Shown: piece by piece, positions 26,065-34,004 of the stretch
Layout of the letters: every line of letters begins with the position of its first letter
Numbering within the stretch: the stretch's first letter is position 1
NCBI GenBank assembly: GCA_964347035.1
Contig: CAYFXE010000013.1
Span: forward strand, 4,781 to 68,780
Source: CAYFXE01 sp964347035
GTDB taxonomy: Bacteria; Acidobacteriota; Aminicenantia; Aminicenantales; Aminicenantaceae
DNA length: 64,000 nucleotides
Direction of reading: 5' to 3'
Position numbers and translations under genes: made by a program
The notes under the pieces: model-generated
Databases searched by the model: none
What the model was told of the DNA's origin: nothing
Seen by the model: only the letters and a program-made list of their open reading frames with translations

Positions 26065-26886
26065 GTGGAAGAGAATAAAAGAGTCATATTGACTGGATTG
26101 ATCATAATCCTGATTGTCGCGGTAGGGATTGGGGCTTATTTCCTTTTTTTCCAAAGGGGAAAAGGAGGGCCCACAACTCAGGAGTCGACCGCTCAGAAAC
26201 CGGCCCAAACTCTTCAGGAGGAATCCATCCAGGATGAGCAAGAGCTCGGAGAATATGCTCAGCTTGAGCTGGATAAGAGTGATGGAATAGTCCGGGATTT
26301 GGCCAGAGAGCTTTCTACTCATCCCAAACTGGCTCGATGGCTGATGAGCGGAGGTCTTGTTCGCCGATTCGTCGCGGCCGTCGATAACGTCGCCAACGGA
26401 ATGAGCCCGCGTCCGCAGATGGATTTCTTCTCACCGAAAGGAGAATTTCAGACCGTCAAAAGAGGGAGGGACCACATCCTCGATCCGGAGAGTTATCATC
26501 GGTATGATGATATTACTGATGTTTTCCTTTCTTTGGACTCTGAGGAATCAGTCAAACTTTATCGACAGCTTAAGCCTCTTTTCCAAAGGGCCTACAAAGA
26601 CCTTGGATATCCGGAAGAGGATTTCGACCAGACACTTTATCGGGCTATTGTTGAACTTTTGAAAGTCCCCATCATCGAATGGGATATTAAGCTAAAAAAA
26701 GACGTTGTCACTTATACTCTTGCTGACCCAAAACTAGAAGACATGAGCGATGCCCAGAAACATCTCATCCGCATGGGTTCCGAGAACGTCCATATCATCC
26801 AGGAAAAACTCAGGGAATTTGCCAAAGAAATGGGTTTTTCGGTTGATCGTCTTCCGCGGCCACAGAATTATATTCCAGAATACTGA
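26065..26886 (+). CDS. DUF3014 domain membrane-anchored protein
   Basis: The 273-residue protein starts with GTG at 26065 (AAGGAGG eight bases upstream) and has one N-terminal transmembrane helix (VILTGLIIILIVAVGIGAYF), a Gln/Glu/Thr-rich linker and then the DUF3014 domain: LARWLMSGGLVRRFVAAVDNVANG, HRYDDITDVFLSLD and YPEEDFDQTLYRAIVELLKVP. The domain would face the periplasm. Function unknown. It follows the DUF4097-like gene by 46 bases, so the two are probably co-transcribed and may share an envelope role. Confidence 0.85.
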   Translation: MEENKRVILTGLIIILIVAVGIGAYFLFFQRGKGGPTTQESTAQKPAQTLQEESIQDEQELGEYAQLELDKSDGIVRDLARELSTHPKLARWLMSGGLVRRFVAAVDNVANGMSPRPQMDFFSPKGEFQTVKRGRDHILDPESYHRYDDITDVFLSLDSEESVKLYRQLKPLFQRAYKDLGYPEEDFDQTLYRAIVELLKVPIIEWDIKLKKDVVTYTLADPKLEDMSDAQKHLIRMGSENVHIIQEKLREFAKEMGFSVDRLPRPQNYIPEY

Positions 26887-27027
26887 CCACTTTGATAATC
26901 CTGAATTGGCGAATCAAGAAGCGGTTAATTTGAATTTACCTGTTGTATGATCTCTAGAGGGAAGAACTGCTTGGAGGATTCAAGCAAGTATCGCAGATGT
27001 GGAGCTTAACCGTCTGATCTTTTTTTG

Positions 27028-29223
27028 ATGAAGACTTCAGAACAAAGAAACAACCATCGGTTAAAGAATCTCGCTTCGGCATACAACCTTCCCCTTTCAC
27101 TGCTCAAAGAATATGTTCAGATATTCCAAGCTCATGGCCTTCCATTTTCCAGTCAGAGAAAAACAAAAAGGGCCCAGAGAATCGTCATGGTCTCGACCCA
27201 TGGTTATTGGGCAGATCCTCCTCCAGCTGGGGTGCCTGACACCGGGGGACAAACCTATTATGTTCTTGAAGTTTCGAAAGTATTAGCCAAACAAGGCCGT
27301 CAAGTCATCATTCTGGCCCGATGGTTTAAGCCGTATCCTCGAGTGGAAACTTTTGCTGATAATCTATGGCTTATCCGGATCAAGGCGGGGGGAGATGAAT
27401 TCGTACGGAAAGAAGATATCTATCCCCTCGTCCCTGAGATGGCTGAAGCCTCGACGGCTGTCTCCCTCCTCTTCGGAGGCCACTTGGTGATGGGACATTA
27501 TGCTGATGGGATGGCTGGGGCTGTTGAAGTCGGTGAGCGCCTCAAGATCCCAGTCGTTGTCGTTCCTCACTCCTTAGGAATAAACAAAGTAAATAACCTT
27601 GGTTTTGACCCTCATGACCCGGAAGCTTGGCATGATCCTCATTACAATTTTTGGATCAGAGAGAGTCTAGAATTGGCCACTCTCAAGGGAGCAAACTTTG
27701 AGATTGCTAACACAATCCAAGAACCCAAGGCCTTAAAGAGCTACTATGGATTGGAATGCCCACATCTTGTCATGCCGGCGGGAGCAGGGGAGGATTTTTT
27801 CGCAGCCTTCGATCAGGGAATGAAGCCCGGGATTTTGTCCCGTTTTGGCCTTCGTTCGAAAGAGTATCTTATCTACTTCGGCCGCCTGGCAGAGGCGAAG
27901 AACATTCCTGAGGTCGTTGCTGTGTTGAGTGAATCAAAAAAACTTGATCCCGATACCTTCAAGCACGTGAAGCTGGTCATAGTAGGCGGAGATCCGGAAA
28001 ATCCCCATAAGGAAGAGCGGGTCGTCAAAGAACAGATTGATAGGATGAGAAAAAAGCATAAACTCCCTAGAAAAGATGTAATCCTGATCCCCAATCAGAA
28101 TTGGCCGACGCTGTCTTTGTTGGCCAAACACAGCTTGTTCTACGTAGGAATGCAGCTCTTGGAACCATTCGGGATGAGCGTTGCCGAAGCCATGGCTGCA
28201 GGAGCTCCCATCATGATCTCCCAAGCTGCCGGAATAACAAAATGGCTTACTCAAAGAGAGAATGCAGTCATCGTTGATCATCGGAAACCACACCAGGCAG
28301 CCAAAAAACTTGTCGAAGCCGTCAAAGACAAAAGCTATCTTGAGAGACTGTCTCTCAGTGGGCACCGTCTAGCCAAGGAGTCGTTCAGCTGGTCAGGGAT
28401 AGCCAAGCGTCAGGCAGAAGTGATGGACAACCTTTATCGAGGAGAAGCGCCTTTAGGAGTCGAAGGCAACGGGGGATTCGCAGATATCTATAGGAAAAGA
28501 GAGAATCGCGCGTATCACAGATCCGTATATGTCTGGAGAGGCGATATTCCGGTGATAAAGGAAAAACACAAAAAGGCTTCAAGAAGGCTCGTTCCCCATA
28601 TCCGTAAAAAAGCCTTCGAACAAAAAAGAAAAAACAGAAGAGCTATCGTGGCCCTCGGCGGAGAATCTGGCGTTGGAAAGAGTGAGGTGGCGGAGTATTT
28701 ACGTTTTACCCTTCGTCGGGAAGGCATTTGGGCTCGGATCATTCCCGGTGATGCCTTTTTCAAGCTGCCTCCGTCTGAAAATCATAAGGAGCGTTTGAAA
28801 GCCTATGAGCAGGGGAGGCTCGATGATTATCTGGGCCCCAGGGAGGTCGATCTGGGAGGGCTTGATTCCATTCTTCTTCTGGCGGGGCAGCGAAAGAATA
28901 AAAAGATATTTGTCCCGTCAGATTGCCGAAGGTTATACTCCAGAAGATACGAGAATGTGCCGATAGATCTGACTGATGTTGACATCATTTTCGTTGATCT
29001 GACTTATAGCCTGCTTCTCAAGGGAGCGGACCTGAAGGTCTTTTTTGAGTCTGACTTTACCAAACGGCGGGATGAAATAAAAAGAAGGCACATCGGCCGT
29101 GATCCTGATCAAGATTTTAACTTAATCCTGAAAGTCTTGAAGATAGAACACAGGATCATCCAGAATTTGAAGACAGAGGCCAACCTAATTATCACCGATG
29201 GTTATGATGTGAAGATCGGTTGA
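27028..29223 (+). CDS. Sucrose-phosphate-synthase-like glycosyltransferase fused to a uridine-kinase-like P-loop domain
   Basis: A 731-residue two-domain protein. Residues about 50-480 form a GT4 glycosyltransferase of the sucrose synthase/sucrose-phosphate synthase group: VSTHGYWADPPPAGVPDTGG, HSLGINKVNN, YFGRLAEAKNIPEVV and EPFGMSVAEAMAAGAPI. Residues about 535-725 form a P-loop kinase: Walker A GGESGVGKSEVAEYL (near 541), a DAFFKLPP segment and a uridine-kinase-like C-terminus (VFFESDFTKRRDEIKRRHIGRD). Cyanobacterial and plant homologues carry a HAD phosphatase instead. The kinase could phosphorylate the sugar acceptor or product. The start is ATG 27028; its ribosome site is weak. It appears monocistronic. 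Confidence 0.85.
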   Translation: MKTSEQRNNHRLKNLASAYNLPLSLLKEYVQIFQAHGLPFSSQRKTKRAQRIVMVSTHGYWADPPPAGVPDTGGQTYYVLEVSKVLAKQGRQVIILARWFKPYPRVETFADNLWLIRIKAGGDEFVRKEDIYPLVPEMAEASTAVSLLFGGHLVMGHYADGMAGAVEVGERLKIPVVVVPHSLGINKVNNLGFDPHDPEAWHDPHYNFWIRESLELATLKGANFEIANTIQEPKALKSYYGLECPHLVMPAGAGEDFFAAFDQGMKPGILSRFGLRSKEYLIYFGRLAEAKNIPEVVAVLSESKKLDPDTFKHVKLVIVGGDPENPHKEERVVKEQIDRMRKKHKLPRKDVILIPNQNWPTLSLLAKHSLFYVGMQLLEPFGMSVAEAMAAGAPIMISQAAGITKWLTQRENAVIVDHRKPHQAAKKLVEAVKDKSYLERLSLSGHRLAKESFSWSGIAKRQAEVMDNLYRGEAPLGVEGNGGFADIYRKRENRAYHRSVYVWRGDIPVIKEKHKKASRRLVPHIRKKAFEQKRKNRRAIVALGGESGVGKSEVAEYLRFTLRREGIWARIIPGDAFFKLPPSENHKERLKAYEQGRLDDYLGPREVDLGGLDSILLLAGQRKNKKIFVPSDCRRLYSRRYENVPIDLTDVDIIFVDLTYSLLLKGADLKVFFESDFTKRRDEIKRRHIGRDPDQDFNLILKVLKIEHRIIQNLKTEANLIITDGYDVKIG

Positions 29224-29270
29224 AATGCCTCCCGGCTTGCCTCGGGGAACCGATCGCCGAGAGATCCACA

Positions 29271-29678
29271 TTAATCGATTTTCAAGGCGATGAGCCTTTG
29301 GACCTGTTTTATGACCTCTTTGATCGTCGCCTCGACAATAATTTCGCCTTTTTTTCGACCCGCCAGCGTCGGATTTTCCCAGATACCGGTAGGGCTGTAA
29401 TGGCCCTTCCCTTCAGGATTGTGCGTCAATCCTTCGCTGTTCGGCCGGGGATCAAAATCTTTGACGGCTTTGATCATATCCACAGTTTCAGGCGCGATGT
29501 AGAGCATCATCGAGGTTTCACCTTCATCGGCATGGGTTCCACCCTCTTGCTTGAGGAGTCCTGCGGGCAGCTTTTTATCCACATCGAGGATGTCCAGGAA
29601 ACGGAGCACGATTCCGAGGGCCTCGAGTTCGTCTTTGGCCTTTCTTAAAGGCCGAAGCGTGGAAACACCGGATTTTTT
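29271..29678 (-). pseudogene. Creatininase-family C-terminal remnant
   Basis: The frame encodes about 135 residues with creatininase C-terminal features: SGVSTLRPLRKAKDELEALG, HADEGETSMMLYIAPETVDM and a Lys/Ile-rich end. Family members are 230-270 residues and carry metal-binding residues in the missing N-terminal half. A TGA at 29681-29679 closes the frame directly upstream and no ATG follows; only a late GTG is available. The missing 5' part is not found before the YqaA gene. It is therefore read as a truncated remnant, unless the GTG product is made. Confidence 0.6.
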
Positions 29679-29764
29679 TCATAGCACTCCTTTCCTTATG
29701 TTGTAAGATTTCTTAGTGTTTTGACTCGGTGGATCAGCTCGGATTTGTCCGCAGGAAACATTTT

Positions 29765-30358
29765 TTAGAACAGGAATTTGATGACCAAAAATCCCCCAAA
29801 GAGAAGGATGAAGAAGAGGATGGCCAGAAGGTTGAAATATTTGTCGATAAAGTTTTTGATTCCTGGGCCGAATTTTCTGAAAAGGGCAGCCACGGCGAAG
29901 AAACGGAGAGAGCGGCTGACAGTAGAAGCGAGCAGAAACAGGAGAAAGTTCAGCTTGAAAACTCCGGAAGCGATGGTGAACACTTTGTACGGAATGGGGG
30001 TAAAGCCAGCGGCAAAGACATACCAGAAGCCGTAGTTTTGATAGTTGATCATCACCTTCTGGAATAGATGTTCCGAAAACCCAGGGATATATTTGAAGAA
30101 AAAAGTATCCACAGTTCCCCAGATCCCATGGCCGATCAAGTAGCCGATGATCCCCCCGATCACTGAAGCCGCAGATGTATACGTGGCAAATCGCCAGGAC
30201 TTGTTGATAGCTCCCAGGCAAAGCGCTATTAACAGCGGGTCTGGAGGTATGGGGAAAAACGAGCTTTCAGCCAGGGCCAGCAGGAAGAGCGCAAGCGGCC
30301 CGTAAGGAGTCTCTGCCCAATGAAGGACCCAATCATACAGTTTTCTGAAAAATTTCAT
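29765..30358 (-). CDS. YqaA/DedA-type (VTT) membrane protein
   Basis: The 197-residue protein has several transmembrane segments and the VTT-type features ESSFFPIPPDPLLIALCLG, the glycine-rich VIGGIIGYLIGHGIWG and AAGFTPIPYKVFTIASGVF with Pro and Arg at the usual positions. YqaA relatives belong to the DedA superfamily of lipid translocators. Its start lies 26 bases inside surE, so it is probably translated with surE. It is a second VTT-domain protein in the window, clearly different from the one at 13888. Confidence 0.85.
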   Translation of the reverse strand: MKFFRKLYDWVLHWAETPYGPLALFLLALAESSFFPIPPDPLLIALCLGAINKSWRFATYTSAASVIGGIIGYLIGHGIWGTVDTFFFKYIPGFSEHLFQKVMINYQNYGFWYVFAAGFTPIPYKVFTIASGVFKLNFLLFLLASTVSRSLRFFAVAALFRKFGPGIKNFIDKYFNLLAILFFILLFGGFLVIKFLF

Positions 30359-31148
30359 GGTTGAAAGCCGTTAGCATATCCTTGAGCGAATCAAGCTCAA
30401 GCAAGGGATAATCCGTAAGATCAGTTTGGAGGGGTGTGATGGTGATGTATCCTTGTTTGATTGCTTTCACATCGCTGTTGTTGTCTCCGATGGCTTTGGG
30501 GGCCCCCGTTCCTATCCAGTAATACGTGCGCTGTCTGGGATCCTTTTTCTGGATGATTTTTGGGTTGTATCTTTTCTGACCCAACTTCACGATCTTTATC
30601 CCTTTGACAGGGGGAGGAGGGATGTTGATGTTGAGGGGGATTCCTGGAGGGAGTTTATGGTCCAAGAGCTTCTTGGCTAGGCCACGGGCGACACGAGCCG
30701 AAAAATCAAATGAGTACTGCTTTTCATTGTCGTGTAAAACAGAGATGGCAACAGAGGGAACGCCGAGAAAAGCACCTTGGATAGCTCCGGCCACGGTCCC
30801 CGAATATGAAATATCCTGCTGACCCACGTTCGGACCGTGGTTGAGCCCAGATATGAGTAAGGAGGGTTTTCGTGGGAGAAGCTTCTGAATGGCTAAGTAG
30901 ACACAGTCGGCAGGAGTTCCATCCACGGCGTAGACATTTCCTTCAATTCTTTTAACCCTCAAGGGGCGATGAAGCGTCAGAGAGAGGGACGTGGCACTTT
31001 TCTCTCGGTCAGGAGCGACAATAAAAACGTCAGCAAGGTCTTCAAGGTGTTGCCGGAGGACTTCTATACCCTTGGAGTAGAAACCATCATCGTTTGTCAG
31101 GAGGATGACATGTTTTTTCTCAGGACTGTTTTTATCGAAATCCTTCAT
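30333..31148 (-). CDS. surE: 5'/3'-nucleotidase SurE
   Basis: The 271-residue protein starts ILLTNDDGFYSKGIEVLRQ, with the metal-binding Asp pair and Asn, and includes APDREKSATS, VDGTPADCVYLA, ISGLNHGPNVGQQDISYSGTVAGA, all diagnostic for SurE metallophosphatases that dephosphorylate nucleoside monophosphates. Length and motif order are normal. It overlaps the YqaA gene; the upstream cupin gene ends 57 bases before its start on the same strand. Confidence 0.95.
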   Translation of the reverse strand: MKDFDKNSPEKKHVILLTNDDGFYSKGIEVLRQHLEDLADVFIVAPDREKSATSLSLTLHRPLRVKRIEGNVYAVDGTPADCVYLAIQKLLPRKPSLLISGLNHGPNVGQQDISYSGTVAGAIQGAFLGVPSVAISVLHDNEKQYSFDFSARVARGLAKKLLDHKLPPGIPLNINIPPPPVKGIKIVKLGQKRYNPKIIQKKDPRQRTYYWIGTGAPKAIGDNNSDVKAIKQGYITITPLQTDLTDYPLLELDSLKDMLTAFNHEIFQKTV

Positions 31149-31205
31149 TTTATAGAATCAGCATTTTATCATTTACAGGGGGGTTAAGGGAAATGGTTTT
31201 TGCTT

Positions 31206-31556
31206 TCAGGTGCGGATCATCACCAATAGCATTTTGAATTTTTTGATGGCTCTTAAGGCATGAGGCTTGTGAGCCGGCATGATTACCATCTCTCCCTCTT
31301 GTAATTGAATGGGTTGACCAGAGATGTTGACTTCCACTTCTCCCTCAAGACAGAGGACAAGAGCATCGAATGGGGCTGTATGTTCGCTCAAACCCTGTTC
31401 TTCGTCAAATGAAAAAATCGTGCAGGTACCGGTTTTTTCGGCGATGATTTCACGGCTTACGACAGACCCTTCTTGGTATTCCACCAGTTTCTTGATGTCT
31501 ATCGCTTGTGTTGTTAAATTTTCTCTAGCCTTGTTTTTTTTAATCTTTTTCGTCAT
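31206..31556 (-). CDS. Cupin-domain protein
   Basis: ATG 31556 with GAGGATAAA upstream gives a 116-residue protein with a basic N-terminus and a single cupin fold: SEHTAPFDALVLCLEGEVEV and LQEGEMVIMPAHKPHALRAI carry the conserved His and Glu positions for a metal site. Small stand-alone cupins of this sort have diverse roles and none can be assigned. A longer reading frame upstream runs through the tRNA gene and is rejected. It sits between tRNA-Pro and surE. Confidence 0.8.
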   Translation of the reverse strand: MTKKIKKNKARENLTTQAIDIKKLVEYQEGSVVSREIIAEKTGTCTIFSFDEEQGLSEHTAPFDALVLCLEGEVEVNISGQPIQLQEGEMVIMPAHKPHALRAIKKFKMLLVMIRT

Positions 31557-31637
31557 TTTATCCTCGTTACTCTGTTTCTTTTTCTTTGCTCCGGTTAAGC
31601 CGAATAGATACTTCAATTTCCATGTGAAGACAGTGAA

Positions 31638-31714
31638 TGGTCGGGACGAGCGGATTTGAACCGCCGACCCCACGCACCCCAAGCGTGTGCGCTACCAGAC
31701 TGCGCCACGTCCCG
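31638..31714 (-). tRNA. tRNA-Pro, anticodon GGG
   Basis: The 77-base minus-strand sequence folds as a full cloverleaf: acceptor CGGGACG pairs with CGTCCCG; the D arm is GCGC/GCGC; the anticodon stem CACGC/GCGTG encloses TTGGGGT, giving anticodon GGG; the T stem GGCGG/CCGCT encloses TTCAAAT; and the discriminator A is followed by an encoded CCA. It reads Pro codons CCC and CCU. Confidence 0.97.
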
Positions 31715-31755
31715 ACCATATGATGCTATTCGAGTCGAAGTGATAGGAGTCGTTA

Positions 31756-32109
31756 TTATGGCTTTTCTAGAGTCGAGACGATATCTTTGAGTTGTTCTCG
31801 GACACGAAAAAGGGTTTTCTTGATCCGGTCAGGATGGACTTGGGAGGATTTTCTGATGCCGAATTCTTCTTCGATTTGTCTTTTGGCTCCAGCCAGAGTC
31901 AGGCCTTTTTTTTCCAACAGTTCTTTTAGCCTGAGGATGATTGTTAAGTCTTTTTTTCTGAATATCTTGGACCCTGTCCCTGTTTCTCCGGCATTCAGAA
32001 AATAGAGCTCTCTCTCCCAAGAATTGATCACTTTGGGATCCAGCTGGGTTATGCGGCTGATCTCTTCCAGTTTGTAGGCGAGTTTATCAGGAATGTTGTC
32101 GTCCTTCAT
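31756..32109 (-). CDS. MerR-family transcriptional regulator
   Basis: The 117-residue protein has an N-terminal winged helix-turn-helix (YKLEEISRITQLDPKVINSWERELYFL, then FRKKDLTIILRLKELLEKKGLTLAGAKRQI), as in MerR-like regulators with a short coiled C-terminus. No cysteine cluster for metal sensing is present, so the effector is unknown. It lies upstream of tRNA-Pro, on the same strand, and divergent from rarA. Confidence 0.85.
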   Translation of the reverse strand: MKDDNIPDKLAYKLEEISRITQLDPKVINSWERELYFLNAGETGTGSKIFRKKDLTIILRLKELLEKKGLTLAGAKRQIEEEFGIRKSSQVHPDRIKKTLFRVREQLKDIVSTLEKP

Positions 32110-32347
32110 CGTGGTTTCTGTTTGCGCTTCATCCTAACGGGCTCGAAAATCAATGATTACATTAGCATGGAATTTTTCCTACGTCAAGACGATACGAGCA
32201 TTGGTAAGCATCCTGTTTTCCGTGTTATCTAATGATAGTTAGGGCCAGATGAGAAGCATCGAAAACAAGCGAACAATGCGGGGGCAGTCCCGATCGAAGA
32301 TAGAGTACAGTCCCTATTTTTTCTGGTATAATGGAGAAACCACAGAC

Positions 32348-33685
32348 ATGAAGGATGACAAAACATTCACTCCTCTTGCGGAAAGAATGCGACCAGAAAG
32401 TTTGGATCGATTCTATGGTCAAGACCATCTGATCGGAGAGGGTAAAATTCTTTCCCAATTGATAGAATCCAACCGTCTGGTTTCCATCATATTCTGGGGT
32501 CCGCCAGGATCAGGAAAAACCACTTTAGGATATATACTGGCTAACCATTTCCATTTTCCTTGTCTGTTTTTCAGCGCTGTCCTCTCCGGGATCAAAGAGG
32601 TTAAGGAGATGATGGGCAATGCTCAAAATCATAAAAATCTGTATGGCCAGCCCACGGTGATCTTCATCGATGAGATCCACCGATTCAACAAAGCTCAGCA
32701 GGGGGCCTTCCTCCCCTATGTAGAGAAGGGAGATATTATTCTTTTCGGATCGACCACCGAAAATCCCTCCTTCGAAGTCATCGCTCCTCTCTTATCCAGG
32801 ACAAAGGTCTTGGTTCTCAATCCCCTCTCCCAAGAGACTTTGAACCAAATCATCAAAGAAGCTTTAACCGATGAAGAGAAAGGCCTGGGAGATCTTCACC
32901 TCGTGGTTGAAGAGAATGCTCTCCAGATGATTATCGACTACGCTAACGGGGATGCCCGGAGAGCCCTGAACACTCTTGAAATATCGGCCAACTTGGCTAA
33001 AAAAGGGAAGATCACTCCTGATGAAGTCAAGGAAGCCCTGCAGAAAAGAATTCTTCTTTACGATAAGAAGGGTGAGGAACACTATAATCTCATCTCGGCC
33101 CTTCACAAGAGTCTCCGAAACAGCGATGTCGACGCTTCTCTGTATTGGCTGGCCAGGATGATCGCGGCAGGTGAAGATCCCTTGTATATCGCCCGGAGGC
33201 TGGTGAGATTTGCCTTTGAGGATATCGGTTTGGCCGACCCTCAAGCTCTGGCTGTGGCCCTCAGTGCCAAAGAAGCCTATGATTTTATCGGATCACCCGA
33301 AGGGGAACTCGCCCTGGCTGAGGCAGTCATCTATCTGGCCTCTGCGCCGAAGAGCAATCGAGCTTATGTCGCCTTTTCCAAAGCGATGAAGGATGTGGAG
33401 AAGAGTCTGTTCGAACCTGTCCCGCTTCATCTGCGTAATCCTGTGACCACCCTGATGAAATCCACAGGATACGGAAAAGATTATCTTTATGCGCATGATT
33501 TTGATGAGGTTACGACTGATATGGAGACCTTCCCGGAGAGGCTTAAAAACAGAAAATATTATGAACCGGGAGAATTGGGCTTCGAGAAGGATATCCAGAA
33601 AAGAATAGCTTGGTGGGAAGATCTCAAACAGAGAATAAAAAAGGGGAAGGCCGAACGTCAGCCAAGAAGAAAAAAGAGCAAGTAG
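32348..33685 (+). CDS. rarA: Replication-associated recombination protein RarA (MgsA-type AAA ATPase)
   Basis: ATG 32348 gives 445 residues, the usual length. Motifs: PLAERMRPESLDRFYGQDHL, Walker A FWGPPGSGKTTLGYIL, Walker B VIFIDEIHRFNKAQQ, sensor 1 GSTTENPSFEV, arginine finger region LLSRTKVLVLNPL, and C-terminal VRFAFEDIGLADPQAL plus AEAVIYLASAPKSNRAY. RarA rescues stalled replication forks. An in-frame ATG at 32249 would add 33 residues without a ribosome site and is not used. Confidence 0.96.
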   Translation: MKDDKTFTPLAERMRPESLDRFYGQDHLIGEGKILSQLIESNRLVSIIFWGPPGSGKTTLGYILANHFHFPCLFFSAVLSGIKEVKEMMGNAQNHKNLYGQPTVIFIDEIHRFNKAQQGAFLPYVEKGDIILFGSTTENPSFEVIAPLLSRTKVLVLNPLSQETLNQIIKEALTDEEKGLGDLHLVVEENALQMIIDYANGDARRALNTLEISANLAKKGKITPDEVKEALQKRILLYDKKGEEHYNLISALHKSLRNSDVDASLYWLARMIAAGEDPLYIARRLVRFAFEDIGLADPQALAVALSAKEAYDFIGSPEGELALAEAVIYLASAPKSNRAYVAFSKAMKDVEKSLFEPVPLHLRNPVTTLMKSTGYGKDYLYAHDFDEVTTDMETFPERLKNRKYYEPGELGFEKDIQKRIAWWEDLKQRIKKGKAERQPRRKKSK

Positions 33686-33775
33686 CCTATTCTCTATACA
33701 TTAAAAGCAGCCAACCCTCTCATCCTAAATTTGCATTTAATCCAGCTTCGTGTGAGGGCGAGGTCAGGACTCCTT

Positions 33776-33943
33776 TCATTTCCCCTTATCTTTGAGAAGA
33801 TAGTATATTTCCCAACTGATATCGTCTGCCACACATCCAAGGCAGGAATGCTCTGTGGTGGCCAATTCCCCATCAGAGATTTTTTCTTTTAATATTTTTT
33901 TTACCCTTTTTTTGATTTTGTACAGCTGGATGTAATTGATCAT
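33776..33943 (-). CDS. Possible small cysteine-containing protein
   Basis: A frame of about 55 residues from ATG 33943 (65 from an upstream GTG at 33973). It is lysine-rich at the N-terminus and ends with EHSCLGCVADDISWEIYYLL; the CxxC pair is the only notable motif. Ribosome sites are weak. It occupies most of the 319-base space between rarA and the propeller lipoprotein gene. It may be real but is unconfirmed. Confidence 0.35.
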   Translation of the reverse strand: MINYIQLYKIKKRVKKILKEKISDGELATTEHSCLGCVADDISWEIYYLLKDKGK

Positions 33944-34004
33944 TTTTCTTTGAATGATATCAACTTCACTCACTCATGTAAAGTTTGTGGAAGGAGCAGA
34001 AAAC

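Noticed and set aside
29220..29648. 142-residue plus-strand frame after the GT4-kinase gene
   Set aside because: It is the shadow of the creatininase remnant, has no family features and no ribosome site.
31557..31682. N-terminal extension of the cupin gene
   Set aside because: The extension would translate through the tRNA-Pro gene end; the ATG at 31556 has its own GAGGA ribosome site.
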